From positions 16,146,085 to 16,210,084 of the forward strand of contig OY727103.1 of the NCBI GenBank assembly GCA_963402885.1: 64,000 nt of DNA, written 5' to 3'. The position numbers were made by a program, and so were the translations under genes. Each line of letters begins with the position of its first letter. Positions within the stretch are counted from its first letter, which is position 1. The DNA comes from Antedon bifida (Eukaryota > Echinodermata > Crinoidea > Comatulida > Antedonidae). Shown piece after piece: positions 47,024 to 59,589 of the stretch. Under the pieces are notes generated by a model that saw only the letters and a list, made by a program, of their open reading frames with translations, was not told the origin of the DNA and did no database searches.

Positions 47024-50000
47024 CAGTATAGTACCATATGGAGCTATTACACATATAAAGTAGACTCCAGATAAAAAGGTGTTTGCCATCAGTTGTTTGC
47101 CCAATGTCTGAAGAGGAAAAAATATCACATCCGCCTTCAGTAACTTTTAAATGATCAAGCATGTAAAAAGTGTGTATATTATTAAAAGATGTAAAACAGA
47201 TTGTGTTTTTTTTTTGTTTCATCATACAGTGGTTTCGAAACATCAGCCATTACAACATCTTAAAAACATTTATCTTCTGCCTGAAAAAAACTTTGTTTTT
47301 TTCCTTTGGGCCTAATACATTTTGTTTTATTGTTTTAACAATTTTTAATAGGTAATTGAATAGGAATATACTGGATACATACACCTCATTGAATATTCCC
47401 AAATTAACTCACTGCAGCAATGTAAAACGTTACATTTAACTTAATTACAAATATATATTATGATTTACTGTTGAAGAAATCATAAATCTCCTTAAAGATA
47501 TATTGTCCCCCTGAAAATTTGTTGTTGTTGAATATGCCATTTTAATGTCACATAGTTACAGTTTGACCAAAAATTGGATTGAAAAAAAAATTATTAACCC
47601 AAAAAAAAGTGTAATTTAAGCAAAAAATAGTCAAATTGACTGGAAATCAATGGATTTTGGTTCAATTTATTTTGAAAAGTGAAAAGATTATTTTTTTAGT
47701 TTTTTTTTCTTCGGAAGTGATATTTTTAAAACTGCGAAATGAGCTACTTAATACATCTTTAATAATGAATGAGGTAGAAAGTATAGGTTAGAAATTTGGG
47801 ATAACGAAAGATAGTAAAAATAAAAAAAGAAAATGAATTTACTTATATAATTTGATTTGGTGTCCGTCGGCACATCATCGCGTCCGTCGGGAAACAAAGG
47901 TGCCGGGAAAAAAATAAAGTTAGGCATAAAGTTATCATTCACTTCAGATCAACTATTTTTTATTTTCATTACATCTAACCAAACACATAACCAAACACAT
48001 AAAAAAAAAAATATTCAACCTTGTTTTTGCAGTTGAGCCTCTCATGACCTGACATGGGATTTGTATGTCTTCCTACGCTAGTTCCACATGCCATGTGCTT
48101 TTCTCTAAGATATATTTATTATAAGTGCCAAAAACCCGTTTTTTTTCTCCTCGATATGAGGCCTTTATTATTCAAATTTTTAAAAGAAAAGCACACATAC
48201 CATATTCATATAAAATATCCATGTACAGTATTTCATTTTTGGAACAGAATATTCCGTGAAGCTCAACTACAAAACCACCATTTTGTGATATGATGTCATC
48301 GTAAGCCAATCAAAGCTGAGCTTTCTCGTGATTGGCATTGCTCACGGTTGAATGATTTTGGATTCTGGCTGATTTGATTGGTGGATGCGAATCACCCGCA
48401 GCGAATGTTTTCTCTCGCGCGTGTACCATGAATAGAAGTCGATCGTACGGTCTCTCTGATCGTTACTACACAAAGTTAGAGCAATGAATTTGTCCGAATT
48501 CCGTTACTAAGTAAACAACTTTATATACTTTATAAGCATTTAATAACATGTTTTATTGATATTTACAATAGTGATATATAAAATAAATTACTAAAACGTA
48601 ATTATATGTAATTATTTTAACCAAAAATGGCGTAGTTAATAGAATTGTCGACTGAGGCCGCAAATTGTTTTACTTCTTTCGTGGCTAAAAACGATCATTT
48701 TCGGCGATGTTTTAGACCCTATATTTCGAAAACTACAAGTCAGATTTTCGTAATTCTTTCTTTATTGTAATATTAATACAACATATTAACAGATAATGTT
48801 TAATTTGGTTTTAATTTTGCATCGTTATCCCATAAAAGACAATATGACTATGCAATCCTAGAACATATATTGATCAGGTGTATGTACAGGTAATGACACT
48901 AATTTTGTCGGCAAATTGGCAATTCCCGGCGACCAAACCCCCCCCCCCCCCCCCCACTTCCAAATCCTGGATACGCCGCTGATTTTTAATACATTTATTA
49001 TAATGTTATTGTTATTATTTTATAATTTAAATAATATATGTATTCTTATTCTTTAATAAACAATATATTTAGTTTGCTGATTCAATTCCATATTGGACAA
49101 AATTCACCAAAAAAGAAGTGTTTATCGTCCCCTCCCAGCCGATGAAATTGACGCGCCTTGTTTTTAAGAGCTCCCATGACCATACAAAAATACATCGACC
49201 TCGAACAAAAATATAAAAACCTTACCTTACCTTAGGCCTACACATGTCCCATCTGTTATCACACAGTAATGTGTCATAATCACGCACAATCACTGATGAT
49301 ATTATTATAAATAGAATCAGCCATCATCAACATACTCATTCATTGCAATTATCCTTTACATAATGTACCACAGTTTCAACGTTTCAACCTCTTTCCTAAT
49401 TAGTAATTTAATTTTTTTTTAAATTTATATTTATTGTTGTATTGCCACGTCATTGGTTTAAGTTTAGATATGCATAGTTCCGTTTCGAGTAGGCTATGAA
49501 ATCAACCACACCACTATACGTATCTTTACTGGCGGACGGAATTGGATTATGCTTAGTACTTACGGACAATGCAATTCTCTTATTGAGGTAGGCTACGTAA
49601 CATTGTTTTACTTTTATGTTGTTTTCTTAAATAAGCTTTCAGATTAATCCAAACTGCCCGTATACGACTCGTGTATGTGTTCATTTCAGCTTTTAACCCA
49701 AGTGACATTGGACCTGGTTATTTATAATACTGTATTTAGAAAAGAAAATGCGGCCCGCCGAATTGGTATAGCGTTAACCGAAATCTAAAAAAAATGCCTG
49801 GTTTAACAATATATAGTACTATTGTAAAAATGTTACAACATAAACCAAAGAGATATTATATAATTAATATCTGTATGCATAAACCAGCATAATGTCATGT
49901 TAAATTAGTTGTTAGTTAACGCCCCATTCCCCACCACCACCCCTTCCAAAGGTTTGGGAGCGAGCCACGTGAAAGTGACATTTACTAGGCATTTACTGTT

Positions 50001-50501
50001 TTTCAAAAAGCATAATTTGAATATAGAAAAAATCAAGAAAATCAAGAAAATATAATTGTAAAGGATTTATTATTCTGGGCTTACATGGAAATCTAAAACA
50101 TGATTTACTTTAAATACACATTATCAAATATCGGACGTGAAAACTAGACGTCAACGAAAAGAAGAAGTATTTCCTCATTGATCTTTGCTTTAAACACCGC
50201 CCGCTAGGCTCATAACTGTTGCCAAGTAACACTACACAATAGGTTTATGTATTTTCAAATAATAATTGGCAGTTGATGTATATAACTGTGATCATAGGAT
50301 TTAAAATTAAAACATCAATAAAAATTGCATGTAGGCCTAGACAAAATATGATAAAAATACTGAGAATGCTTACTGTTTTTTCGTTGGGTTACAACGACTG
50401 AAGATGCGGTAAGTTTATATGAATGAAAAACTGTTGATAGGCATAGGCTTACTTAATTCTTACGATGTATTTCCGATTACATTTTTAAAATAGAGGCTTA
50501 G

Positions 50502-50654
50502 TGAATTGAAAAATGTTCATAATAAAGTAAACATACACACACACATTAAATACCTTCGAGTCGTCCAAGTAGAACAGGTTAGTTGAAAACTCAAACTAAA
50601 CTTTAGATTTATAAGGTAATTTGTCTTGATAAACTTAAAACAAATTTTGTTTAG
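50502..50654 (+). repeat. 150-bp direct repeat, copy 1
   Basis: It starts GAATTGAAAAATGTTCATAA and includes a short CA tract, then CCTTCGAGTCGTCCAAGTAG and GGTTAGTTGAAAACTCAAAC. It is nearly identical to 51548-51703. It could be a local duplication or the two ends of a small element. Confidence 0.85.
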
Positions 50655-50657
50655 TTT

Positions 50658-50765
50658 AGAAAGATAAATCTATTCAACTAGACTTCTTGTTTAATAAACA
50701 GCGGCATGTTATGCCCTATCCGGGTCGTATCAAACAAGTCTAGTTGAATAGATTAATATCTTTCT
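50658..50765. mobile_element. 108-bp palindromic MITE
   Basis: The left arm AGAAAGATAAATCTATTCAA and the reversed right arm AGAAAGATATTAATCTATTC align with a small gap. Both continue CTAGACTT. Flanking TA suggests a TA target. It abuts the direct repeat at 50502. Confidence 0.7.
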
Positions 50766-51547
50766 AATAACCTCAATACTGTACTACAGTACAGTACTAT
50801 ACCATATCCGTTTATTATTTCATATTAGTTCATTACTGCCCTCTCTCTCTCCCCGCAGATCTGTATCATCAATATTTTGTCGAGTGACTGTAACTCAATA
50901 ATACATGCATGCATTATAGCTAGCATTTTCCATCAAAATATAGGCTTACCTTCAACAAGGGATCAAATTTGGTAAGTTTATTCTATTTAACTCAGCAAAA
51001 TGAGGCTGTGTAAGTATATTGGTGACGATTCTTCTGTATTCTGCACGGAATTCTGCATCCATGCATCACATTATCAAGGACTGTCATGTTTTATTATTTG
51101 CATTACGAATTACGGTAGCTCCGCCTATCTTTATTATTAACGTCACTCAATCGAATTATTGATTATTAAAGCATGGAGGAAAAAATATTATTTCCTCCAT
51201 GATTTTTCCTCCCTGATTAAAGATATATTAAAGTACTCCCAATGATTAATTTATTGTATTGTTGCTTGTAAATACTGTAGTTTCTTGTTAATTTTTTTTT
51301 TTTTGCGTAGTTATAGTTTAGTTATTCATGTCTTTTTATTTTTCTATCATGTTCTGCTTTGTTTGCTGGACCGCACCGCATGTGAGTGCCACTGATTCAA
51401 AGGTGTATATAGTCAACAAATAAATACATAAATAAATAAGTAGAACAATCAGGATGGGTCCTTGTAAATTCTTACGAATAGAAGATTATTAATTATAATA
51501 TATTGTATGCTTTTATTGTGTTTTCAAGGTACGCCGGATAACAAAGG

Positions 51548-51703
51548 GAATTGAAAAATGTCCATAATAAAGTAAACACACACACACACTAGCTTTAAAT
51601 ACCTTCGAGTCGTCCAAGTAGAACAGGTTAGTTGAAAACTCAAACTAAACTTTAGATTTATAAGGTAATTTGTCTTTATAAACTTAAAACAAATTTTGTT
51701 TAA
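51548..51703 (+). repeat. 150-bp direct repeat, copy 2
   Basis: The same sequence as 50502-50654, 1.05 kb away, with a longer CA tract and an added AGCT near it. It differs from copy 1 by only a few substitutions, so the duplication is recent. Confidence 0.85.
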
Positions 51704-52000
51704 TGATTTGAAAGTAATTCACCTTTAATTAAGTACTATGAGGTATTAAAGTAAGTTATCTTTTTATTGTAGGTGAAACAAGCTGTAAATTAGTATAACC
51801 ACGAAGTTGGACTTCTATGCCTTACATTTCCCCAATCGTCAGTATAAATGGCGTAGACCTACAATGATTATTCGTTCTACACAGGAAGTCAACATAATCA
51901 CCAGGTACGGTTCTGAACAATACAATTCTATCAGTTATGGATTTCCATTTATTAAGGATAGTTACCTAATTACTGATTCTTTATATACGCCAAATCTCTT

Positions 52001-53742
52001 GTCTAGACCATGGATTAAAGAATAGAAGGATATGCATCGACGTGAGATCAAGGGTTCCTTGACTCTCGCCGACAGACCGCGGACCGCCCACAATGTTACT
52101 GTTTAATTAACCGCATGGCAACAACGAAACGGTCGCCTGCCTAATATATTGTTTATTGCACATGTGCAACGACATTTAACCTTGCTGGCTACGCTTCTTT
52201 CGCGCGTTCTTTGGTTTCCGGTCCTTCATAGAAACTTTACTGCTATCACATGACATAGCCTACAAATCGTTTGCAGACACAACTGGTGATTGCTCATTTT
52301 CTATCTAGAAAATAGAAAATATTGTTGCACCTAATGTATTCATACATATTTGAACAGTATAATCAGTGGCGTAACGACTATGTGCGCTCACTGGCTAAAC
52401 CCAGGGGCCCTGAAGCTTGGGCCCATGAACAGTGCCTAGAGAAACAGGCATAAAATATGTCGAAAATGCTAAAAACGTTCCAGGCCTCGATCTTTGAAAC
52501 TTGGAGGGCCATTCAGGCCTCTGCCTCACGCCACTGAGTATAATTTTTATTGAAAACAGTTATTAAATTACATTGTATGTTATTGTGAAGACCCTATAGA
52601 GTGTAGGCCTACTTCATCAATATACTAGATAAAAACAATACTATATTGTTATTGGCTTAGAATTGTAGATGCTATAATTGTAATTAGTATAGGTTTCTTG
52701 CGCGATTGATCTTCGCTAATGTTTTTATGACATTAAAGTAGCATTTTATGACCTGTAGTAGCCCTACATCTGAGACAATAACTATTTGTTGTCTCAGCCT
52801 ACATGAAAAATTACAAAATCAGCAAGAATACTAGGCCTGGGCCTTTTAGGCTTACTAGTAAACCATATGATTTGCCGACATTGATACTGCTAATCTTAAG
52901 TGTAGTAGATACAACATTTAATCATTATCTATATACTCACCGTTGTCTTACTTCTTGTGTGAATAATAATAGGTACTTCGTTTGTTCGTGATTAAGTTTG
53001 CCCTGCGTGTACTTTTCAAAACGACCGCTAGGTAACGTATCGCAACTATACATAGCCAGCCAATCCCGGATCAGGGATCGCTGTTTTCATTCAATTAGGC
53101 TCGGTGATTGGATTGGATGTGATGTGGATGACATAACCACTAGCCAATCACCAGGCACTACAATTTAAATATAATCACATCGATAATTAAGGAGATTTAT
53201 GAAGAAACTACTGCTCAGCCATATATTAAAAACACGATTGTTGTATGTGTGAACACCGGCCACGCTAACAACATACATGGTCAAATGCATAATTTAATAT
53301 TCTATAGATTAACGCAATTTTTAATGACAGAAGATGGCAGGCAAATAATGATAATTCAAATATAAAAATTGCATATTTTATTAATATTACCAACTACTTA
53401 AAATTACCAGTCGTAAGAAAGTGAACTTTTCGTAGTCCGATTGTGATGAAACTAAAACAGAATTGTTCAGCAATATATTTTTGTTGTCAATTAATCATCG
53501 ACGCAGACATGTCAATAGAACATTCAGACTGCGCATACGATTTCTACATGGTTACGTTTTGGTCTCAAAAAATGTAACAGTTGATTCGCAGCGTTTTACA
53601 GAGGGCCGCGGTTAGAGACACGGAGTTCAATGAGCGTGTTTGTTTGATTGGCAGCAGTGCTTTAGTATAGGCAAGCGCGTTGTAAAATCGTTTGATGTCA
53701 CCGTCGATGCATATCCTTCTATTCTTTAATCCATGTCTAGAC
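52001..53742. mobile_element. 1.74-kb element with 41-bp inverted repeats
   Basis: 52001-52042 and the reverse of 53702-53742 agree except for one inserted base. They include GGATTAAAGAATAGAAGGAT and ATGCATCGACG. Each outer end is the palindromic octamer GTCTAGAC, so it could be a target duplication or part of the repeat. The interior has no transposase-like ORF and carries a nested hAT-like MITE. Non-autonomous DNA transposon is the best reading; the superfamily is unknown. Confidence 0.6.
52364..52536. mobile_element. 173-bp hAT-like MITE with exact 8-bp target duplication
   Basis: The ends CAGTGGCGT and, reversed, CAGTGGCGTGA are flanked by AGTATAAT on both sides (52356-52363 and 52537-52544). 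An 8-bp duplication plus CAGTGGCG termini fits the hAT superfamily. It is nested in the 52001-53742 element. Confidence 0.85.
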
Positions 53743-53780
53743 GTACTTTATTTTCAAAAGTAATTCCCCCGCTTTCCTTA

Positions 53781-53933
53781 AGTTTTGTTCCCATTATAGA
53801 CTCAAATGACGTAAACGCAACGCAAACGAGTTGACCAATGACAATCGACAGTTCGAATAATCTGCTGTCGCTTGTGATTGATCAAACCACTCACGTTGCG
53901 TTACGTCTTGTGTTGCGTCTCTAATGGAAGCTA
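53781..53933. mobile_element. Palindromic MITE, same family as 21021-21167
   Basis: Inverted arms: TTCCCATTATAGAC plus AACGCAACGCAAACGAG on the left, and TTCCATTAGAGACG plus GTAACGCAACGTGAG when the right end is reversed. The centre contains GTTGACCAATGACAATCGAC. A third, worn copy may lie at 55255-55375. Confidence 0.65.
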
Positions 53934-54025
53934 TATCTATTGTTCCAGTGTGAAGGTTGCCCAGAATTGAGAACCCAGTTATTTTTTTCCATAAAAAAAA
54001 TACAATTAAAATATTTACCTTAACC

Positions 54026-54046
54026 AGTGGCGGATCCAGGATTTTT
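54026..54046. mobile_element. CAGTGGCGGATCCAGG terminus remnant
   Basis: A single terminus of a widespread MITE type. No partner end was found nearby. The mirror word CCTGGATACGCCGCTG at 48967 is a comparable solo end. Confidence 0.4.
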
Positions 54047-54484
54047 AAATAGGTTGAGCCACTGTCTGTCTGTAGGCCTATTCAAGTGTCGATTTTATGC
54101 CTTGGGCGCGCCATCTATTTTTAAAAGTGAGTTTTGTCAGTGGCTCTTGAAGATGTATACGGTACATTCATGGAACCCGTTTTCCAGTATTTTTCCAGTA
54201 TTCTACCACATTTTAATTCTGATGATACAATAGAAGATCAATCAGTGATGTGCCTGAATTGTCATTGCTCGCATTCACATGTATCATTCTTGATGGCCCT
54301 ATGTTGGGAACATTGTAAACCGCATGGAATACTCATAATCATATACTCGACAAAACGTTTAAAGTGCAATCAGAAACGTAACCGAACAGTGTTCGGACGT
54401 TCAAACATTCTAACTACGGAGTTACGGTAAATGAATCAGATCTTCTTTAACTGTAAACTGACGAATTTCGGATTAAGCTCTCCA

Positions 54485-54720
54485 CCCCGAATCAATCAAT
54501 CAATCAATTCCCTCGGCAGCTAACAGTGCAGAGCCTACCAGATAGGCCGGGAGACGATCCCTACTCTTTGCGAATAGTGTACCAAGTTCTTTAACTAGCC
54601 ATGTACTCGGGACCAACATCCCATCCGAAGGTCGAGGCAATGAGAGTAAAGCATCTTGCCTTAGGATGCAGTATGGTACAGATAAATAAGAGAGAGTCAA
54701 CATTTGTACTGTATATTGTG
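54485..54720 (-). mobile_element. SINE/LINE-tail fragment
   Basis: CAATCAATCAATCAATT tail, then ACCAACATCCCATCCGAAGG and AGAGTAAAGCATCTTGCCTT. The last word matches the body word AAGTAAAGTATCTTGCCTAG of the SINE at 60788. Confidence 0.45.
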
Positions 54721-57130
54721 AATCTAGGGACCCGTGGCCTAAAGATGAAATAAAGGCAGGTAGCATTGCCTGGAATGAATAAAAAAAAGAAGATATTCTC
54801 GAACCCATGCTTATCGCATGCTAGTCCGATATAGGCCGTATACAAATATAAATTGAAAATGTATTAAAGGGATTGAAAAAATATTTTATTTTACGTGACT
54901 ACTCTTTTAACGCTAATCCAATGGAAACAAGCGACCAATACAACTGGTAGAAAAAGTAGTAGAGTGTTCACCATCAACTACCTCACGAGACATAGAGAAC
55001 ACCCCAAACCTCCATTAGTTTGGATATGGTTTAAGAGCTGCCCTTTTAACAAAGACGGTCAGATAGCCAGAAGCATGCATGTAGCTGAAAATAACAGTAG
55101 GCCTACCACAGAGTTGACAAAATATGATAACCTACATTCATAGGAGGACCTGGCAGCAAGATATCAAACAAGAATTGATTCATAGTAGAAAGTAGATTCA
55201 TAGGCCTTTCAGTCACAAACAGCAGTTCAAATTAGTATTAGCCTCCACTTCCTGTTTTCCGATTGGTCAAATGTTTCTGAGCATACATAACTCAGATGAT
55301 GATGATTATGACGAAACCTTGCGTCGTATTGGTCACATTGCGCTGTGCTTACGTCGTCCAGAGAAGCACTGAAAAAAAGGAGTGAGTCTATATCTTAATA
55401 AGCTATATTTATGTTAAATTGTAGACCAACTGTTCTAATCGTTCTTAATTTATGCAATAATGTGCACTAGTAATTTCTGTTTTCTCGTTAGTTGAGTAAT
55501 ACTGATAATTCCATAGAGTAAAGAATTAAAGGTACCGTACTAAAACAATATCATATTTGGTATGTTCAAATTGTCATGAAAATAAATGATTAACTCAATG
55601 GGTATATAGTAATAATACTGTAGTTTTAGGCCTACACAGATTAACATTATTTTAATCAATTATTATATTAAAGTTGGATGTTGTTTTTACTTTGTTTTTA
55701 ATTAATTGTTTCTATAGTTTTCTTTCGGCTACATAAATATGCCTGGCATTCGTTTGAATTTATTTTAAGTTCCAACCCAGCAGCAAAAGCAAAGAACTAA
55801 TAATGTTCATTGTTGATTTCCCTTCTCTTTTTTCATGCCCGTTTGGTGAAACCTTTACAAAATCTATCGAAAGCAACTTTCAATATTCATAGAAAGATCA
55901 TACGTTTACCACACAAACTCCGCTTGCCACATGCGGCGCGGCGACGGCGGAAATGAGAACTGCTTCCTCTTGCATGCTAAAAATAGAAGAAACGACTGCT
56001 TATTATGGAACGCCATCGCTGCCTCCGGCATCAAACTTCAATTCTATTCGGCCCTTTTTAAAGAGCCGAATCAATCAATCAATTTATTTGGAAATTGCAC
56101 CTTTACATTGGTGGAAGTGGTACATCCATATTGAACACAATTAACATAAAATGACGGATACGGATACTTAAGCTAATTTACAAAGTTAAAAGATTAAAAA
56201 AAAATTAAAAATTAGTACTATTAAAATATCCCATGCTGTGGTTAACAATTTGTCTCTCCATACAGTATCGAAGGCCTTTCGAAAATCAAGAAAAGCCATA
56301 TATGTATTTTTACCTTCTGCCTGTCTGGTTGAGGCTATACATTTAAGTGTGAAAATATGATCATCACAGCGATGGTCTTTTCTGAATCCACCTTGGATTT
56401 CAGACAATATGTTGTTGCTTTCAAGAAACTTTGAGATATTATTAGATATAATACGTGTGAATACCTTGGACACACATGAGTTGAGAGTTGTACCTCTATA
56501 ATTGTTTAAGTAATTTTTTGGACCTTTCTTGTGAACCGGGATTATTATACATTTGTTCCATTCATCAGGGATAGTTTGAAGTTCTAACAGGCGATTAAAT
56601 AGTTGAGAGATTGGATTAGTTTATCTCCTCCAAATTTGAGAAGTTCATTAGGAATGGTATTGGTGCCAGGTGCTTTGTGATTTTTACATTGGCCTAACGC
56701 CCATTTAATATCTAACATAGAGATATATATATTGCAAAGCTGAAGGGAATTTTCATTTCCGATATTACATTCATCACTTTTATTTCTTAGATTGTTTATT
56801 TCTTCTTTTGTTTGTTTAATTGAATAATCGCGAGTACCTAAGTTACTTTGTCCTAATGTCTTTCAATATTGACATATTGTCTCTTTTATTTTACATTTAT
56901 CTGTTGTTGTCTCATCAGAGTTAGGCAGTTTAATTGAAGTAGTTTTAACTTTTTTTGCGGTTAGAACCTCGTAAGTTTGTCCAAAAATTCTTACTGCTTA
57001 CTCCACCGTTTTCAGAAATTTGTGCGCTTTTATCAATGCGAACTTGCATTATTTTCTTATTGATTGCGTGTTTGACAGCTTTCCTTTTATGTTGGTAATT
57101 TTGCCATAGCTCGTTGCCATGTACTGTGTT

Positions 57131-57173
57131 TTTAGTCGCGTGGACGCGACTCTATAGTTCACTATGTCGGTTG

Positions 57174-57232
<59 letters not shown>

Positions 57233-57286
57233 GGTCCGGTATCACTATGCATTGTAGCACGCGACTTAATGGCTGTTGGCCTTGTT
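57131..57286. mobile_element. Small element with internal TGTC microsatellite, copy A (inside LINE)
   Basis: It starts TTTAGTCGCGTGGACGCGAC, runs TCTATAGTTCACTATGTCGG into a TGTC tract (57169-57233), then CCGGTATCACTATGCA and CACGCGACTTAATGGCTGTT, ending CCTTGTT. The terminal words AGTCGCGTG and CACGCGACT are inverted repeats. It splits the LINE frame between KSNN and VHGNELW. Confidence 0.8.
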
Positions 57287-57887
57287 ATTACTCTTCACCC
57301 AATGTCGGTGTTCTTTACTGGCAGCTTTTCTATCTTTGATCAAATGATCAATGTTTGAGTACCACCATCGTTTGTGTTTACATTTCTTATTTTTTAATCC
57401 TATTGTTTTATTTGCTGCTTGTAATAATTTTGATCGCCATGAGGACCATGGCATATTTGGGCAGTCAAATTCATTGGCGTTCCATTCTTCGAAAGTATCT
57501 TTTAATTCTTCCTGGTAATTGAAACAGTCTTGATCCGGTAAAATATTCCAAATATTTGTGGAGTGTATATTCTTTTCCTTTTTATTTAATTTACCAAAGC
57601 TTTGTTTAAAATTTGTTATTAATGTATTCCGGTGGTCTTCATCCACAATAAATGTTTCTACATAATTATTCTATTAGGTTGTCTGAGGTTAATAGTTGAG
57701 GATTGATTATTTCTCATCCACGTTGTCTTTCCGTGGCATAGTTTTGTACAGTTGAGAACTGTAAGTTCTGAATTTTCACAAAAAATAAGAAAATTTTTGC
57801 CATTGGTGTTAAGAACAGGGTCTCCATATGGGATTGCATTACCAATTCTGGAATTAAAGTCTCCCATAATTAAAATGTGTGCATCTT

Positions 57888-58012
57888 TTTAGTCGCGTGG
57901 ACGCGACTCTATAGTTCACTATGTCGGTCGGTCTGTCGGTCTGTCGGTCGGTCTGTCTGTCGGTCCGGTATCACTATGCAAAACACGCGACTTAATGGCT
58001 GTTGGTCTTGTT
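57888..58012. mobile_element. Small element with internal TGTC microsatellite, copy B (inside the same LINE)
   Basis: The same ends and order as copy A, with a shorter, mixed CGGTCTGT/TGTC tract and a deletion of TTGTAGC near the right end. It interrupts the endonuclease frame between LLSEILQIEN and DAHILIMGDF. Confidence 0.8.
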
Positions 58013-58429
58013 CATTTTCAATTTGTAAAATTTCTGATAGGAGTTGATTATATAATTCATCAGAGAGACAAGCATCAGTTCCTTCGACAGGAAAATAAGC
58101 TACTGCTAGATATATAATATCATATTAAACAATACTATAGTATTGTTTAACTTAACCTTTATCCATAGTCTTTCATAATCATCGTGCGGGTCGAAATAAT
58201 TATCATCCATGATTGTAATCGCCTCCGATATTAGAAAACCGATACCACCCCCATTTTTAGATTTTCTATTTTTGCCAATCCATTTATAGCTGTTAATATC
58301 AATTGTTTTATCATTTTGTAGAAATGTTTCGGCTAAACCTAATATTTGGACACTATTGTCTTTTAAGAATATCTATCTCATAGATCTTAGATTTAAACCT
58401 GTTTACATTATTAAAGCATTCTGCGCTTT

Positions 58430-58590
58430 TCTATTCGGCCCTTTTACCATTACTTTCGGCTCTTTCAGCATTCGGTACATTTCTATTCGGCCCATTTACC
58501 ATTACGTTCGGTTCTTTCAGCAATCGGTTCGGCCCGGCCCATTTACCATTACGTTCGGCTCTTTCAGCATTCGGCGGTTTTTTATTCGGC
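58430..58590 (+). repeat. Tandem CGGCCC/CGGCTCTTTCAGC repeat, ~60 bp units, three copies
   Basis: Units resemble TTCTATTCGGCCCTTTTACC followed by ATTACTTTCGGCTCTTTCAGC. They lie just beyond the 5' end of the LINE. A single TTCTATTCGGCCCTTTTT also lies at the LINE's other end (56041-56058). Confidence 0.8.
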
Positions 58591-59589
58591 ACAATTCTAA
58601 CCTTTGACAAATTGAAGAAAATCAACGGCTGGAAATGATCAATTGATTGACTATATACCTCCATGCCTGGCCTAGTTTATTCTCAGAAAAAATAGACCGA
58701 CTAAAAAGGGGTAGGTTTATGTTGTGAATTATGAGACAAAATATAAATATTTTGAAATAAAATACAAAAATGGGAAAGTCCAGTAGCCTAAGTAAAGTAA
58801 ACTAACTAAGCTACAGTAGCCTAGCTAGGCCTACTACTAGGCCTAGGATGTTTCGCCCGAGACGTTTCGGCACGGGTAATCTTCGGCACACCACGTTTGG
58901 GACATTCCAATTCCATGTTTCAGGCTGGACAACTGGGACATGGAGTTGTTTACAGGAGTTGTAATTTACAACTTTCTGGGCTACTGTATACATACCCCCA
59001 CATTTAGACCGATATTATTGATTAAACTTGAAGAATGCTACTGTAACTGGTAATGTAATTATAGGCCTAAATTAAATGAATTTACCATAGCCCATACCAC
59101 ATAGTAAAATAATTAACACATGAAATTCTTGAACATATGGTAGGCCTATATAGAGTTTAGAAACAATGTATGCCTAATTACAAATGAATAATCTGGAAAC
59201 TAGTAATGTACAGTATACTATTTATAGGAACAGTAATCCAATTTGTTGATGATGTAAGCGAATAATAATCTAGAAAAAAGCCAAGGCACATAAATAGAGA
59301 AGGATTTGATTGTAATGTAACAGTTAAATGGTTTTTACTGGATTCTTATTGAAAGCTGCTTGAAATCATGGAGGAAAAAATGTTGAAATTGGTTTAAGTT
59401 GATTTACAACTTACTTTTTATGGATTGTGTCTTTAATCGCTTGGAAACATAGGAGTTTGTGACAGTACACATACATACTGTAGACTCCAATGTGTCATAT
59501 GTGGTGAGTGAACAGAGAACATTTGCACCTTGAAAAGAAACATGTCACTTTTCAGAACATTTTTAAGAGGAAAGAATATATTACTGCAT

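Larger units (their letters stand above)
56071..58420 (-). mobile_element. Degenerate LINE: endonuclease + partial reverse transcriptase, with two insertions
   Basis: The minus strand, from 58.4 kb downwards, gives EEP endonuclease pieces (GLAETFLQNDKTIDINSYKW, GKNRKSKNGGGIGFLISEA, then HILIMGDFNSRIGN at ~57.87 kb). Next come a linker (KHKRWWYSNIDHLIKDRKAA, NYQHKRKAVKHAINKKIMQV) and reverse transcriptase start (IPDEWNKCIIIPVHKKGPKN, SEIQGGFRKDHRCDDHIFTL) up to motif A (AFLDFRKAFDTVWRDKLL). The rest of the transcriptase is missing before a CAAT-repeat tail at 56071. Frameshifts break the frame. Two copies of one small element interrupt it at 57131-57286 and 57888-58012. The family is CR1/L2/Jockey-like, not resolved. 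Confidence 0.85.

Noticed and set aside
48938-48955. Poly-C run as G-quadruplex regulatory element
   Set aside because: A plain homopolymer in repeat-derived DNA; length is assembly-sensitive and nothing around it suggests function.
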